A stretch of DNA of 64,000 nucleotides from Pedobacter sp. SYSU D00535 (GTDB lineage Bacteria > Bacteroidota > Bacteroidia > Sphingobacteriales > Sphingobacteriaceae). This document shows positions 42,044 to 51,516 of this stretch, piece by piece. The notes beneath the pieces were generated by a model that was not told the origin of the DNA, searched no databases, and saw only the letters and a list, made by a program, of their open reading frames with translations. The position numbers were made by a program, and so were the translations under genes. The stretch spans positions 248,001-312,000 of the forward strand of contig NZ_JAFEWD010000002.1 in the NCBI RefSeq assembly GCF_017355855.1, in the 5' to 3' direction. The stretch's first letter is position 1; every line of letters begins with the position of its first letter.

Positions 42044-43309
42044 TTATGCTTTGCCCTCGGGCCTAAATAATACTGTTCCATCTCGTTTAATCCGCCAGGC
42101 GGTAATGGGATTGAGGTGATAGCCGCCCATATCCCGACCCCGGGCCTCCATTAATTGCTTCATGGTAGGTTGGATATATCCAGTTTCGTCAATTGCCCGA
42201 CTTAGTATTTCTGTCTCATCACCTCTCCAATTCCAGAGGTATCTGAAGTAGGTATGTGCTTTGTCCATCACCGGTCCCTGCAATTTAGCCGAATTCCATG
42301 TTTTTCCGGCATCGGTGCTTACTTCCACTTTAACTATTTTTCCTCGTCCGGTCCATGCGATCCCCCTGATCTCCACCCAGCCCTGTTGCAGAATAACAGG
42401 ATATGCAGGATAGGTGATAATCGAACGTGCGTCCATATCGAAACTGAATTGTCTGATCTTTCCTCCCTTTATTCCCTCCGTATACTTTGAAGTTTCTTCC
42501 CGCGTCATGTAGGGTTGATCAGATACCTCTATCCTGCGGATCCATTTAACGGAAGTATTACCTTCCCAGCCGGGAAGAAAGAGGCGGGCCGGGTATCCCT
42601 GCTGCGGCCTGATCGCCTCTCCGTTTTGTGCGTATACGATCATACCGTCTTGCAGGCCTTTCTGCAGAGGAATACTTCTTGTCATTACCGCTGCATCTGA
42701 TCCTTCGGCTAAAAACCAGCTTGCTTTTGATTTTATACCCACTTCGCGAAACAGGGTAGAAAGCATGACGCCCGTCCATTCACTCTGACTAGTCAAACCG
42801 GCAATCTCCTGCGGCATCATTTCTTCTTTTCCTGTCCGGAAGTTTCCTGAGCATTCCAAAAAACAGATACGGGAAAAAGCCGGGAAGCGCTTAAGGTCGG
42901 CAAGGGTGAATATCATAGGTTTTTCTACCATTCCATGAATCAGCAGTTCGTACTTCTCAGGATCAATAGTGGGAACACCGCCATGGTGACGTTCATAGTG
43001 GAGGTCAGCTGGAGTGATAGTACCATAGAGGTCCTGCAGCGGTGTACGGGAAGAGGTGTCGGATGTTTTTTTCAAAGGACGTTCAAAGGGAGAGCGCGTG
43101 CCAAGGTCGAATGGTGGCGGTCCCTGAACTTTAGTAGGGTCGGCTGGGATATAAAGAGATTCAGGGATAGCCGTTTGAATCTCACCAAAGGAAGACTTCA
43201 CCAGCGCAACTGCTGCTGTAGCCGCTCCTCCCAATAATAATTTCCGACGGCTTATTTTCGCCAATGCGTGATTGGTTTCGTTTTTTGTTTCTTCTGACTT
43301 GATACCCAT
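42044..43309 (-). CDS. SoxC-like sulfite dehydrogenase (molybdopterin)
   Basis: Molybdopterin oxidoreductase of the sulfite oxidase/SoxC class, 421 residues. It oxidises sulfite, or sulfane sulfur in the Sox system, and passes electrons to a cytochrome c. Residues 20-40 carry a Tat signal (SRRKLLLGGAA), so it folds with cofactor and is exported to the periplasm. The molybdenum-binding domain contains the ligand Cys153 in FLECSGNFR; the C-terminal part (about 270-415) is the dimerisation domain, with EVSTDAGKTW. It directly follows the cytochrome gene (8 bases), reproducing a SoxC-SoxD-type pair. There are no soxXYZAB genes here, so it is not a classical Sox cluster. Confidence 0.92.
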   Translation of the reverse strand: MGIKSEETKNETNHALAKISRRKLLLGGAATAAVALVKSSFGEIQTAIPESLYIPADPTKVQGPPPFDLGTRSPFERPLKKTSDTSSRTPLQDLYGTITPADLHYERHHGGVPTIDPEKYELLIHGMVEKPMIFTLADLKRFPAFSRICFLECSGNFRTGKEEMMPQEIAGLTSQSEWTGVMLSTLFREVGIKSKASWFLAEGSDAAVMTRSIPLQKGLQDGMIVYAQNGEAIRPQQGYPARLFLPGWEGNTSVKWIRRIEVSDQPYMTREETSKYTEGIKGGKIRQFSFDMDARSIITYPAYPVILQQGWVEIRGIAWTGRGKIVKVEVSTDAGKTWNSAKLQGPVMDKAHTYFRYLWNWRGDETEILSRAIDETGYIQPTMKQLMEARGRDMGGYHLNPITAWRIKRDGTVLFRPEGKA

Positions 43310-43317
43310 GGTGATTT

Positions 43318-43935
43318 TTACTTTACTTCCCTTCCGCCACGACGGTCGTCATTTACAAATAATCCCTTCGCTGGCATTTTAATTTTAGCAAGGTTCCTGT
43401 TCGTTACTATCTCATCTCGTTCAACGATGCGGTTCTCGTACAGTAGGTAAGCTGTCAGACTGTACACTTCATCCGGGCGAAGAGAACCTGGTGCATTGAA
43501 CGGCATCGCACGATTGATGTAGTCAAATAGCGTCGTAGCGTAAGGCCAGTAATTGCCGATTGCTTTCGGTTTTTTTCTACCCTCATAATCCGGTCTGGAC
43601 AGTCTTGCTACCAGTTTAGCCTCAGGTCCTTCTACGCCAGTCCTTCCATGGCAAGTGGCACATTTAGCCAGATAGATCTGCTTACCCAGAGCTACCGTTC
43701 CTGATCCTTCGGGAAGCCCTTCACCATCTGGTCTAACGTCTATATCCTGACGTGCTATTTCATCTTCCTGAGCTTCCCTGCCGATTTGAAAGCTCTCCGG
43801 CCAATCCCTGGTGTCGAGGGTATTGACCGGATTACTTTCGCTTTCTATAGGAGTAGGCCCTTGTAAGTTCTCGCTGCGATTGCATCCTGCAAGGGCTAAA
43901 AACAAGCAGAGAGTTAGATATCTTTTAAGTTTCAA
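43318..43935 (-). CDS. Cytochrome c lipoprotein (SoxD-like partner)
   Basis: Mono-heme cytochrome c, about 205 residues. One heme site, CATCH, lies in the middle, and an axial Met occurs in INRAMPFNAPGSL. The block IGNYWPYATTLFDY matches cytochromes paired with SoxC. From the TTG at 43935, four bases after the previous stop, the product begins with a perfect lipoprotein signal ending LALAGC. The only ATG options, 43980 and 44001, lie inside the upstream gene and would add 15-22 residues ahead of the signal. I choose TTG, with some doubt. It likely takes electrons from the sulfite dehydrogenase and is anchored in a membrane facing the periplasm. Confidence 0.88.
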   Translation of the reverse strand: MKLKRYLTLCLFLALAGCNRSENLQGPTPIESESNPVNTLDTRDWPESFQIGREAQEDEIARQDIDVRPDGEGLPEGSGTVALGKQIYLAKCATCHGRTGVEGPEAKLVARLSRPDYEGRKKPKAIGNYWPYATTLFDYINRAMPFNAPGSLRPDEVYSLTAYLLYENRIVERDEIVTNRNLAKIKMPAKGLFVNDDRRGGREVK

Positions 43936-43939
43936 TTTC

Positions 43940-45583
43940 TTAGTATTTACCTGCCACCAGCGTACTTTGAGACAAAGCATACTTCCGCTCAACCTTATCA
44001 AGCACTACATAGATGGAGTCGTTGTTTTCGTTGGTGCCTGTTAAAATAATCCGATTTCCATCGTCCGTTTGGTATTTCAATACCATGCGTTTACGCTTCT
44101 CATTTTTAGGTGCTTTAGCAAATTCGCGGTTGCGACGGGTAGAAGCAGCTCTTTCATCTATAAAGTTTACCTCATTGCCGATATGCTCCCAGGCCTCTTT
44201 GCTGATCCATTCTTTCTGTTCATTCCCCTGTTTGACCTCTTTATTCAGGCCCTCGATGAATCCGGAAGCAGCTCCATTGTCGGTACTGCCAGCCACCCGG
44301 TTACGACGATCCGGGACCTTCTTGTACTTATCCTGCAGGTAAAGCACCTTGTCTACCGTATCCGCGTAGTAATGGAAAGTTCTTCTTCCGCCGGCCGTCC
44401 CGGTAATTTCAAAGTTTCTGTTGATATCCCGTTGAGGGTCGCCACCTCCGTTTGAGAGATCGATAGGAACGGCCTTGTTTACTTTAAAAGTTAGGGTTGT
44501 CCAATTTTCAAACGTAGCTTCCTGCCATCTTACCGAGTCGAGGGGATTGTAAGGGATTACCTGATCGTTGAGACGGAACTCTGTTACCGTGTAATTCCCC
44601 CTTAAGCTTTTCACCCCTGCAGTTGAGGGCTGTTTGTACGGATCGTATTTGAAGTTGACGTATTGCAGATAGAAGAGAAGTACAAGAAATACATACAAGA
44701 CTGCGGTTTTAAGGCCGGCCCTGGTCCATTTTATCCACGATGCCGAAAGGTCCGGATAGTAGAAGTTGAAGCGGGCCGGCTTCTGTTGCACGAGTAGTTG
44801 ATATAGAGGCTTCAGGTAAGGAACAAGCAGGAAGCCTGATAAAACTACGAAGTAAGAGCTGTAACCATGCACTCCGCCATCGTAGGCAAAGTTTACGTAA
44901 ACGATGTCGCCTAAAGCAGCAAACAACAGGGCGGCTCCCCATAAGGTGGTCTTGCGGAAAAATAGCAGTGCGCCCGCAAGGACTTCCACCACCCCAGCAA
45001 ATACCTGATACCAAGGCACAATCCCAATTGATAGCCAATAAATCTTTTGAGCGGTGAAATCGCCGAAATCCGTGTTAAGTAAGGCATAAGAAGGATAAGG
45101 CATTTGTACTGGGAGGAGCTTGGTAAATCCAAACCCGATAATTCCAATACCTGCCCGGTAGCGTACAATCACTCGCAGCCAATAGTACAGGGTATTGTAT
45201 TCCTTCGGTTCGGGCTTTCTCCTTGAATCGACGAGGGTCCAGATTAATCCCGCGACGACGGAAATGAGCAGGGTAATGATCCAATTTGCGTAACCCAATA
45301 AAGTGCTGCCGAAAACGGAATTTCCTAACAAGTTGATTCCGGAACCGAAACGAGCGATATCATAGAGATCCCGATAATGCAAATTTGTCCAATCAATGTT
45401 GGCTACGTGCTTGTACCATTCAACGCTATTCGGAAATGAAAGCGCGATAAAGAATATGAAGGCTATGCGAAAGGCAACGCGATGCCAGGGTTTCCAGTAG
45501 GTTAAGGTCTGTTTTTCCTCCTGGTGTGCAATATAGGGAGCTTCGCTGAGCTCAAGATTGTCGTTAGAAGTTTCTTTTGCCAT
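43940..45583 (-). CDS. DoxX-like membrane protein with C-terminal domain (copy 2)
   Basis: A 547-residue membrane protein: about seven helices in residues 35-310, then a soluble domain. The helical part contains a DoxX-like core (GIVPWYQVFAGVVEVLAGALL, VNFAYDGG). The tail (GNYTVTEFRLND, DSVRWQEATFENWTTL, RIILTGTNENNDSIYVVLDK) looks like a small beta barrel. It is a paralogue of the next upstream gene, which shares every segment. This copy alone has an extra charged insert of about 75 residues (about 410-490). DoxD/DoxA of Acidianus is a thiosulfate:quinone oxidoreductase, so an electron-transfer role with sulfite oxidation is possible, but that is a hypothesis. It ends 4 bases before the cytochrome start. 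Confidence 0.75.
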   Translation of the reverse strand: MAKETSNDNLELSEAPYIAHQEEKQTLTYWKPWHRVAFRIAFIFFIALSFPNSVEWYKHVANIDWTNLHYRDLYDIARFGSGINLLGNSVFGSTLLGYANWIITLLISVVAGLIWTLVDSRRKPEPKEYNTLYYWLRVIVRYRAGIGIIGFGFTKLLPVQMPYPSYALLNTDFGDFTAQKIYWLSIGIVPWYQVFAGVVEVLAGALLFFRKTTLWGAALLFAALGDIVYVNFAYDGGVHGYSSYFVVLSGFLLVPYLKPLYQLLVQQKPARFNFYYPDLSASWIKWTRAGLKTAVLYVFLVLLFYLQYVNFKYDPYKQPSTAGVKSLRGNYTVTEFRLNDQVIPYNPLDSVRWQEATFENWTTLTFKVNKAVPIDLSNGGGDPQRDINRNFEITGTAGGRRTFHYYADTVDKVLYLQDKYKKVPDRRNRVAGSTDNGAASGFIEGLNKEVKQGNEQKEWISKEAWEHIGNEVNFIDERAASTRRNREFAKAPKNEKRKRMVLKYQTDDGNRIILTGTNENNDSIYVVLDKVERKYALSQSTLVAGKY

Positions 45584-45601
45584 CGTTCAACGTATTGATG
45601 A

Positions 45602-47014
45602 TTATAACTTGATGCCTTTCCTGCGTCCCGATTTAGCAGCTTCTTCGAGCAGGTATTTCTTGTTGATCTTATCCAGAATTACATGGATTGAATTATTCTG
45701 CTGATCCGTACCAGTCAAAATGATCCGCGAATTATTTGGCCTGCTGAAATTTAAAGTGAGTGTCTCGGTGGCGTAATTTTTATTTCGGTTGTGCAGTACC
45801 AATTGCTGCTTCGCTTCATCAATTTGATAGCCGTAATAGTGGCGGCCGGCAGCGCCCGCCAACTCGTAATTTCTTAACTTTTCATCCTTGTGAATCTCTT
45901 CTGTGAGGCTGTGTTCCAATTGGACAGGACGGTTAGAGCGGATGCTCAGGGTGGCCCATTTCTCGAATACCACATCTTTCCAGCGAATTGTGTCGGTAGC
46001 CGAGTAGGGTAGTACCTTATTGTTGATCCGGAACTCAGTTACATTATAGATGCCCGCTGCATCTGCTAAGCCCGCTGTTTTAGGATACTGGTAAGGGTCG
46101 GTATGATAACCTGCGTACGATTTGTATCCGTAAAGGAAGACAAAGAAAAAAATGAAGGCTGATTTTAGCAGTAACCTCCCTTGCTTCAGATTTCCCTTAA
46201 ATACCGGTTTGAATTTGTCGGGCAGTACGGTCTGTTCCACGCTAAGGAAGTAAAGTCGTTTCAGGTCGTAAAAGCCTAATAACAGTGCAAAGCTTATTAG
46301 ATAAAGACTGTAAACGTGTTCTCCTCCTTCGTAAGCAAGATTAGACATAAACACGTTTCCGTGAAAAAGCAGTACAATGAAAGCTCCGAAGGTGGCAGTA
46401 CCTCTGTAAAGCAGTAGTAAACCTGCAAAAATCTCGATCAGGCCCAGGAAAGACTCATAGTTCGGAACGATTCCTAAACTCATCGAGAAGACTTTCCAGT
46501 GAGTCAGGTCACCATAATTGGTGTTCAGATTACTGATAGAAGGTAGCGGCGACTGCAATGGATAGAACTTCAGGAAGCCATAACCGATTACGCCGAGAGC
46601 CAGTCGGTAACGCGCTATCACTCTTAAATAGTAGTAAAGGGTATTGTAGTCGCGACTTTTTTTATCCAAAAAGCTCCAGATTCCGGCTCCGATTGCTGCA
46701 ATTGCAGCTACAATAAGCCAGTTCAGGTATGATTGCCCCTCGATGAATTGCGGGTAGTAACGGGTGAGATTGAAAATGTCGCCGTAATGGAGCTCGAGCC
46801 AATTGATGGAAAATAGAGTCTTGTAGAATTTCCAGTCGAGCGGCACTGCCTGAATGAAAAAATAGAGAAAAGCAAACTTGAAGACCAGCTTCTCTACTGC
46901 GTTCCCGTCGGGCATAATTGGGCGGTAAGGCCGCGATGCTTCAGTTGTTTCGTTTACTTCAGCCGACTTTGTTTCTTCAAAAACTTCAGTAGTAAATGAT
47001 GTTAACTTACTCAT
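45602..47014 (-). CDS. DoxX-like membrane protein with C-terminal domain (copy 1)
   Basis: A 470-residue paralogue of the downstream gene. Shared blocks include LHYGDIFNLTRY, YNTLYYYLRVIARYRLALGVIGYGF, SMSLGIVPNYESFLGLIEIFAGLLLLYRG, and the tail YNVTEFRINNKVLPYS and SRIILTGTDQQNNSIHVILDK. Helices fill about residues 45-300; the last about 165 residues are outside the membrane core. The charged insert of the other copy is lacking. The pair probably forms a heterodimer in the cytoplasmic membrane (inference). The start lies 30 bases after susD and the gap to the next gene is 18 bases, so it is in the operon. Confidence 0.75.
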   Translation of the reverse strand: MSKLTSFTTEVFEETKSAEVNETTEASRPYRPIMPDGNAVEKLVFKFAFLYFFIQAVPLDWKFYKTLFSINWLELHYGDIFNLTRYYPQFIEGQSYLNWLIVAAIAAIGAGIWSFLDKKSRDYNTLYYYLRVIARYRLALGVIGYGFLKFYPLQSPLPSISNLNTNYGDLTHWKVFSMSLGIVPNYESFLGLIEIFAGLLLLYRGTATFGAFIVLLFHGNVFMSNLAYEGGEHVYSLYLISFALLLGFYDLKRLYFLSVEQTVLPDKFKPVFKGNLKQGRLLLKSAFIFFFVFLYGYKSYAGYHTDPYQYPKTAGLADAAGIYNVTEFRINNKVLPYSATDTIRWKDVVFEKWATLSIRSNRPVQLEHSLTEEIHKDEKLRNYELAGAAGRHYYGYQIDEAKQQLVLHNRNKNYATETLTLNFSRPNNSRIILTGTDQQNNSIHVILDKINKKYLLEEAAKSGRRKGIKL

Positions 47015-47044
47015 GATTGTTTTATTAGGTTAAAAATGATTGAT

Positions 47045-48430
47045 TTACTTATATCCCAGTGTCTGCTCCAGTGCTCTGTCTGCCAGCAGTTGCTCCGCTG
47101 GGATAGGCATCACAAGTCTGAAATCTTCTGTGATGTTCAGCACCTGTTTTGCTCTTCCGGTCCTTACCAGATCAAACCACCGGTGTGGCTCGTAGGCAAA
47201 TTCCAGTCTTCTTTCATTTTCGATTGCCGATAACACCTGCTCTTTTGTTACTGCGCTGGTAGGGGCTAAACCGGCTCTGTCGCGAACAGCATTCAGATCT
47301 GCAATGGCTTCAGCTAGCTTGGCTGGATTTGCATCAAACTGCTGCGCTTTTGCTTCGGCGCGGATCAGGTAAAGCTCGGCGGTACGTATGATGTAAGACG
47401 GATCAGACGGAGTGGGGCGGTAGTAAAGCGTACCATACCAGCGGTTCTGGTTGTCCTTTGCTACCAGCGTGCTTCTGCCGCCGCTAGTAACGGGATCAGT
47501 TACCAGGGCTACAAAAGCGTTGTTTGGTGCCCATTGCCTGGTGCCGCCCAGATTCTGCGGAAGCCATTGGTTTTTGTGAGTGTTTTGTTCGGTTGTGCCA
47601 TTGTAGAATAGTTCAAAAACTGATTCCTGAGTACCTCTTGCGTCGTTCGCAAAGAACGAATTGAAGGGTTTTAATAAGCGATAGTTCCCGTTATCTGCCA
47701 CAATCTTGTCGGCGTATTCTTCTGCTTTTGTCCAGTCATTCCGGTACAGATAGTAGCGGGCTTTCAATGCAAAGGCCGTTTTTCTGTTTGCTCTATACCT
47801 GTCGGATCCACCAACTGCAATATTGCCTGGAAGAGGAAGGAGTGTCTCTGCCTGATCCAAATCGGCCAGTACCTGATTATAAACCTGTTCTATCGTACTG
47901 CGGGTAATTCCGATATTATCAGCAGGGGTTTTAGTCGGTTTGGTGACGATGGGAACGCCTCCCCAGGTGCGAGCCAGATCAAAATAAGCCAGTGCACGTA
48001 CGAAGTAGGCTTCTCCCAAGATCTGCTTTTTTGCAGTTTCAGTTAGCAGAGGGTCGACCACCTCAGGTACCTTTGCTATCACATTGTTAGCCCTGTTGAT
48101 GGTGCGGTAGATCGCCACCCAAGCCGTGCTTATAGTGGCATTTTCTGGGTTTACTTTATGATTGATAAACTCCTGGATTTGGGATTGAGAACCCGTCCAC
48201 TGGATATTGTCGCCATTTAGATATCCTATCGACTGGAAGCTCATTCCGTAATAGCCGGCATCGGCCAGCCCGTTGTACACACCATGCAAGGCCGACTCAG
48301 CCGAACCTTTGTCGTAAATAGTTACTTCATCAGATACGGAGGCACGAGGTTCTACTTCCAGAAACTTTTCGCAGGAGCTGAAAGAAATAACAAAAGCTAT
48401 AGCAAGAATATATTTTATCGGATTTGTCAT
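47045..48430 (-). CDS. SusD/RagB family nutrient-binding lipoprotein
   Basis: Surface lipoprotein of the SusD/RagB family, 461 residues, the lid of a SusC transporter. The signal MTNPIKYILAIAFVISFSSC ends in lipobox FSSC. SusD features include FLEVEPRAS after the Cys, helical TPR-like segments (GEAYFVRALAYFDLARTWG), and the C-terminal block ENERRLEFAYEPHRWFDLVRTGR. I prefer the start at 48430, which gives the complete signal; ATG at 48454 would add 8 residues. It follows susC (29 bases). The captured nutrient is unknown; the genes downstream point to a sulfur-containing molecule rather than a glycan, since no glycosidase or sulfatase is nearby. Confidence 0.92.
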   Translation of the reverse strand: MTNPIKYILAIAFVISFSSCEKFLEVEPRASVSDEVTIYDKGSAESALHGVYNGLADAGYYGMSFQSIGYLNGDNIQWTGSQSQIQEFINHKVNPENATISTAWVAIYRTINRANNVIAKVPEVVDPLLTETAKKQILGEAYFVRALAYFDLARTWGGVPIVTKPTKTPADNIGITRSTIEQVYNQVLADLDQAETLLPLPGNIAVGGSDRYRANRKTAFALKARYYLYRNDWTKAEEYADKIVADNGNYRLLKPFNSFFANDARGTQESVFELFYNGTTEQNTHKNQWLPQNLGGTRQWAPNNAFVALVTDPVTSGGRSTLVAKDNQNRWYGTLYYRPTPSDPSYIIRTAELYLIRAEAKAQQFDANPAKLAEAIADLNAVRDRAGLAPTSAVTKEQVLSAIENERRLEFAYEPHRWFDLVRTGRAKQVLNITEDFRLVMPIPAEQLLADRALEQTLGYK

Positions 48431-48459
48431 TGTAGTTCTGTTTAAAAGCATCATAAAAC

Positions 48460-51400
48460 TTATAAGGTTAAATCCACTCCAAATTGAATGGTGCGAGGCT
48501 GAGGCGGAGTACCTAAGTCGATACCTTGCTCGTTTTGGGCGCTACTGGACGCCGACTCAGGATCTAAGCCGGAATACCTGGTGAAGGTGAGGAGGTTGCT
48601 GCCCGTTACAAATAGCCTTAATCCTTCCACCCGGGCTTTTTGAGTTAGATTTTTAGGAAGCGTGTAGCCAATCGAGGCAGAGCGGATCCGGAGAAAGGAG
48701 CCATCTTCCAACCAGCGACTTCCGCCGTCCCGGTAGTTATTTACGTTCACGCCGTCTGATTTTGGTACGTCTGTAACATCTCCGGGTTTTTGCCATCTGT
48801 CGAGATTACTTGCAAAGATTACCCGTGCTGCATCTCTCGCTCCGCCGCCTTCGCCAAAGAATTTATTATGATTGTAAATCTTGTTTCCGTACTGGAACGC
48901 CGCGAACACATTTAAATCAAATTCTTTAAAGGTGAAGTTGTTGGTCAGGCCGCCGAAAAACTTAGGCCAAATGCTTCCATGCAACTGCCGGTCGTCCACA
49001 GTAATTTTTCCGTCCTTGTTCACATCCTCGTAAACCGCGTTCCCAGTTTGAGGATCAATGTAAAGTTGCTTGTACACCCAGAAGGAATAAAGCGGGTAGC
49101 CTTCTTTGTGCATAATCAGATCGCGACTTCCATACCGAAGCGGATTCTGCAGTTTTTCAACTTTGTTAATATTACGGGAGACATTAAAACTGGTGCTCCA
49201 TGTGAAATTTTTCTTGCTGATGTTTCTGCTATTCAAGCTGAATTCGAAACCTCTATTACTAATCTCAGCCACATTGCTCCAGTAATTGCTGAATCCGGTG
49301 GTTCCGGGAAGCGTCAGCTGCAGCAAACCGTCGGTAGTGTACTTTCGATAGAGGTTAAATTCGAAGTTGAGGCGGTCGTTAAGTATTCCAAGGTCGAGAC
49401 CAAGGTTAAGCTGCGTAGTTTTTTCCCATTTCAAGTCAGGGTTTGACAGCTGTTGGGGAGAAATACCAGCGCTTCCCTGATAAGGAGAACTTCCACTCCA
49501 CAGTCCCAGGGCAGCGAAATACCCGATGCCGTTCTGGTTACCTACAGTTCCGTAACTCGTTCTTAATTTTAGTTCGCTGATAAAGTCGACGTCTTGCAGG
49601 AAGTTTTCCTGTTTAATACGCCAGGCAGCACCTACAGAAGGAAAATATCCCCAGCGATTACTTGCACCAAAGCGGCTCGAGCCATCAGCTCTCAGGCTCG
49701 CATCGATCAGGTATTTACCGTCGAAATTATAATCAACTTTTCCAAAAAATGAAGCCAGTGTACTCTTATTCCAGGTTTCTGAACTGGTGCTGCTGGAGGC
49801 GGATGAAATGACTTTAAAGGAGTTATTCGCAAATCCTCGCCCTTCGGCTGATGTTCTGGTCAGCTGATCAAGCTGAAGCGTGTTACCCAGCAGGAAATTG
49901 AGGGTATGCTTGTCGTTGAAGCTTTTGCGATAGGAGAGCGTCTGCTCATTAAGAAGTGTAGTAAACTGTCCGATGGCCGAAGTTGCCAATCCTCCCTGGG
50001 CTCCTAAAAGGAGAAAGGTGTTCCAGTATTCTGACTCATCGTAATTGTTGTAGTCGACACCAACGCTTGAGCGCAGTTTCAGGCCGGGAAGAAGTACGAA
50101 ATCGGCATTCAGATTGCCGATGTAGCGTAAGCTAACGGAGTTTACGTCGTAGTTTTCCAGCAAGAGCGTTACGTTGTCAAATCCAGCCCGGCCAACGAGT
50201 ACTCCTTGCTCGTTATAGGGCGAAAGGTAAGTAGGCGTGTGGAGCGCCGCTTGTAATAATCCCCCTTGCGGACCATCACCTGCGCGGGCCTGATTTCTGA
50301 GGGTTCTGCTGAAGGTGTTGCTTATGCTAAGTTGAACGTTGTTGTTTATTCTTTGATCAAGGTTCACCTTAAAGCTCGCTCTTGAAAAATCGATCGGACT
50401 TAAGATGGATTCCTGATTGGTGTAGCCGCCACCGATATAATAGCGGGTGTTCGCCGATCCGCCAGTAAGGGCGAGATCGTAATTCTGTAATTGTGCTGTG
50501 CGGAAGACCTCACCCAGCCGGTCGTAGGTTTGCTGTTCCTCTGGCAAACCCCGGCCTCCTTCAGAAACAGGACGGAAAGGGCGGGTCGCAAAAGATCCTC
50601 CTGTATTGACATGCCACTCATTTACCAACTGCGCGTGCTCGGGCCCAGAAGCCAGGTCCCAAAGTTTCTCCGCCCGGGCAAATCCCTGAGTGGTATTGAA
50701 GGAGATCTTTGGCTTTTGGTTAAAATTACCTCGCTTTGTGGTGATGAGAATGACACCGTTAGCACCACGCGAACCGTACAGCGCAGTTGCTGAGGCATCT
50801 TTTAATACCTCGATACTTGCAATATCTGCCGGGTTAATATCGGCTATCGGTGATGAAGCTTTACCGCCGGTGCTAATCGTTTGAAGGCTGTTGTTGTTGA
50901 TGAAGACACCATCAATAACATAAAGCGGATCGGTGTCAGCATTGATAGAAGTGGCCCCGCGTACACGGATATTTGCAGTTTCTCCCGGTACTCCGGTGTT
51001 GCTTGAGATCTGGACGCCGGTTATTTTTCCTTGCAATTGCGCGTCGAAACCTCCTGTCGGTATGTTTTTAGTTTCTGCAGGATTGACTTTCGCGATGGAG
51101 CCAATAAGATCTCGACGGGTTTGGATTCCATATCCTACAACCACTATTTCTTTCAGCTCGTTGGAGGCTTCTTTTAAAAATATCTCAATGGGACTACCTT
51201 CAGCAACCACTTCCTTTTTTTCATAGCCGATATAACTCAAGACTAATGTGTAAGGAAATTTCTGACCAGTGATAAAATTGAATTCACCATTGTTGTTGGT
51301 AGATGAAGCATGGGTAGTTCCTTTTATCTGAACTGTAACTCCGATAAGAGGTTCCTGAGTTTTGGCGTCGAGAACGCGCCCACGCAGGGTTGAATTGATA

Positions 51401-51516
51401 ATAGGGCGATTTTCTTGAGAAAACGCGCAGGAAGAACCGATTGTTAAATGGGCTAAAATGACGAGAGCATAAGAAAACACAATAACCGAAAAGCCGTGAT
51501 GGCGGTTATTTTTCAT
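48460..51516 (-). CDS. SusC/RagA family TonB-linked outer-membrane transporter
   Basis: SusC-type TonB-dependent transporter, 1018 residues. Order: signal peptide (residues 1-33, ending AFSQ), carboxypeptidase-regulatory-like domain (about 40-120, LRGRVLDAKTQEPLIGV), the SusC signature KEIVVVGYGIQTRRDLIGS, plug (about 130-260, with NIRVRGATSINADTDPLYVIDG and ATALYGSRGANGVILITTKRG), and barrel ending TIQFGVDLTL. There is no STN domain, so it is not FecIR-controlled, in contrast to the SusC at 55010. It heads the eight-gene sulfur-related run. Its leader of about 200 bases contains an antisense RNA candidate and a palindrome near the start of transcription. Confidence 0.95.
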   Translation of the reverse strand: MKNNRHHGFSVIVFSYALVILAHLTIGSSCAFSQENRPIINSTLRGRVLDAKTQEPLIGVTVQIKGTTHASSTNNNGEFNFITGQKFPYTLVLSYIGYEKKEVVAEGSPIEIFLKEASNELKEIVVVGYGIQTRRDLIGSIAKVNPAETKNIPTGGFDAQLQGKITGVQISSNTGVPGETANIRVRGATSINADTDPLYVIDGVFINNNSLQTISTGGKASSPIADINPADIASIEVLKDASATALYGSRGANGVILITTKRGNFNQKPKISFNTTQGFARAEKLWDLASGPEHAQLVNEWHVNTGGSFATRPFRPVSEGGRGLPEEQQTYDRLGEVFRTAQLQNYDLALTGGSANTRYYIGGGYTNQESILSPIDFSRASFKVNLDQRINNNVQLSISNTFSRTLRNQARAGDGPQGGLLQAALHTPTYLSPYNEQGVLVGRAGFDNVTLLLENYDVNSVSLRYIGNLNADFVLLPGLKLRSSVGVDYNNYDESEYWNTFLLLGAQGGLATSAIGQFTTLLNEQTLSYRKSFNDKHTLNFLLGNTLQLDQLTRTSAEGRGFANNSFKVISSASSSTSSETWNKSTLASFFGKVDYNFDGKYLIDASLRADGSSRFGASNRWGYFPSVGAAWRIKQENFLQDVDFISELKLRTSYGTVGNQNGIGYFAALGLWSGSSPYQGSAGISPQQLSNPDLKWEKTTQLNLGLDLGILNDRLNFEFNLYRKYTTDGLLQLTLPGTTGFSNYWSNVAEISNRGFEFSLNSRNISKKNFTWSTSFNVSRNINKVEKLQNPLRYGSRDLIMHKEGYPLYSFWVYKQLYIDPQTGNAVYEDVNKDGKITVDDRQLHGSIWPKFFGGLTNNFTFKEFDLNVFAAFQYGNKIYNHNKFFGEGGGARDAARVIFASNLDRWQKPGDVTDVPKSDGVNVNNYRDGGSRWLEDGSFLRIRSASIGYTLPKNLTQKARVEGLRLFVTGSNLLTFTRYSGLDPESASSSAQNEQGIDLGTPPQPRTIQFGVDLTL

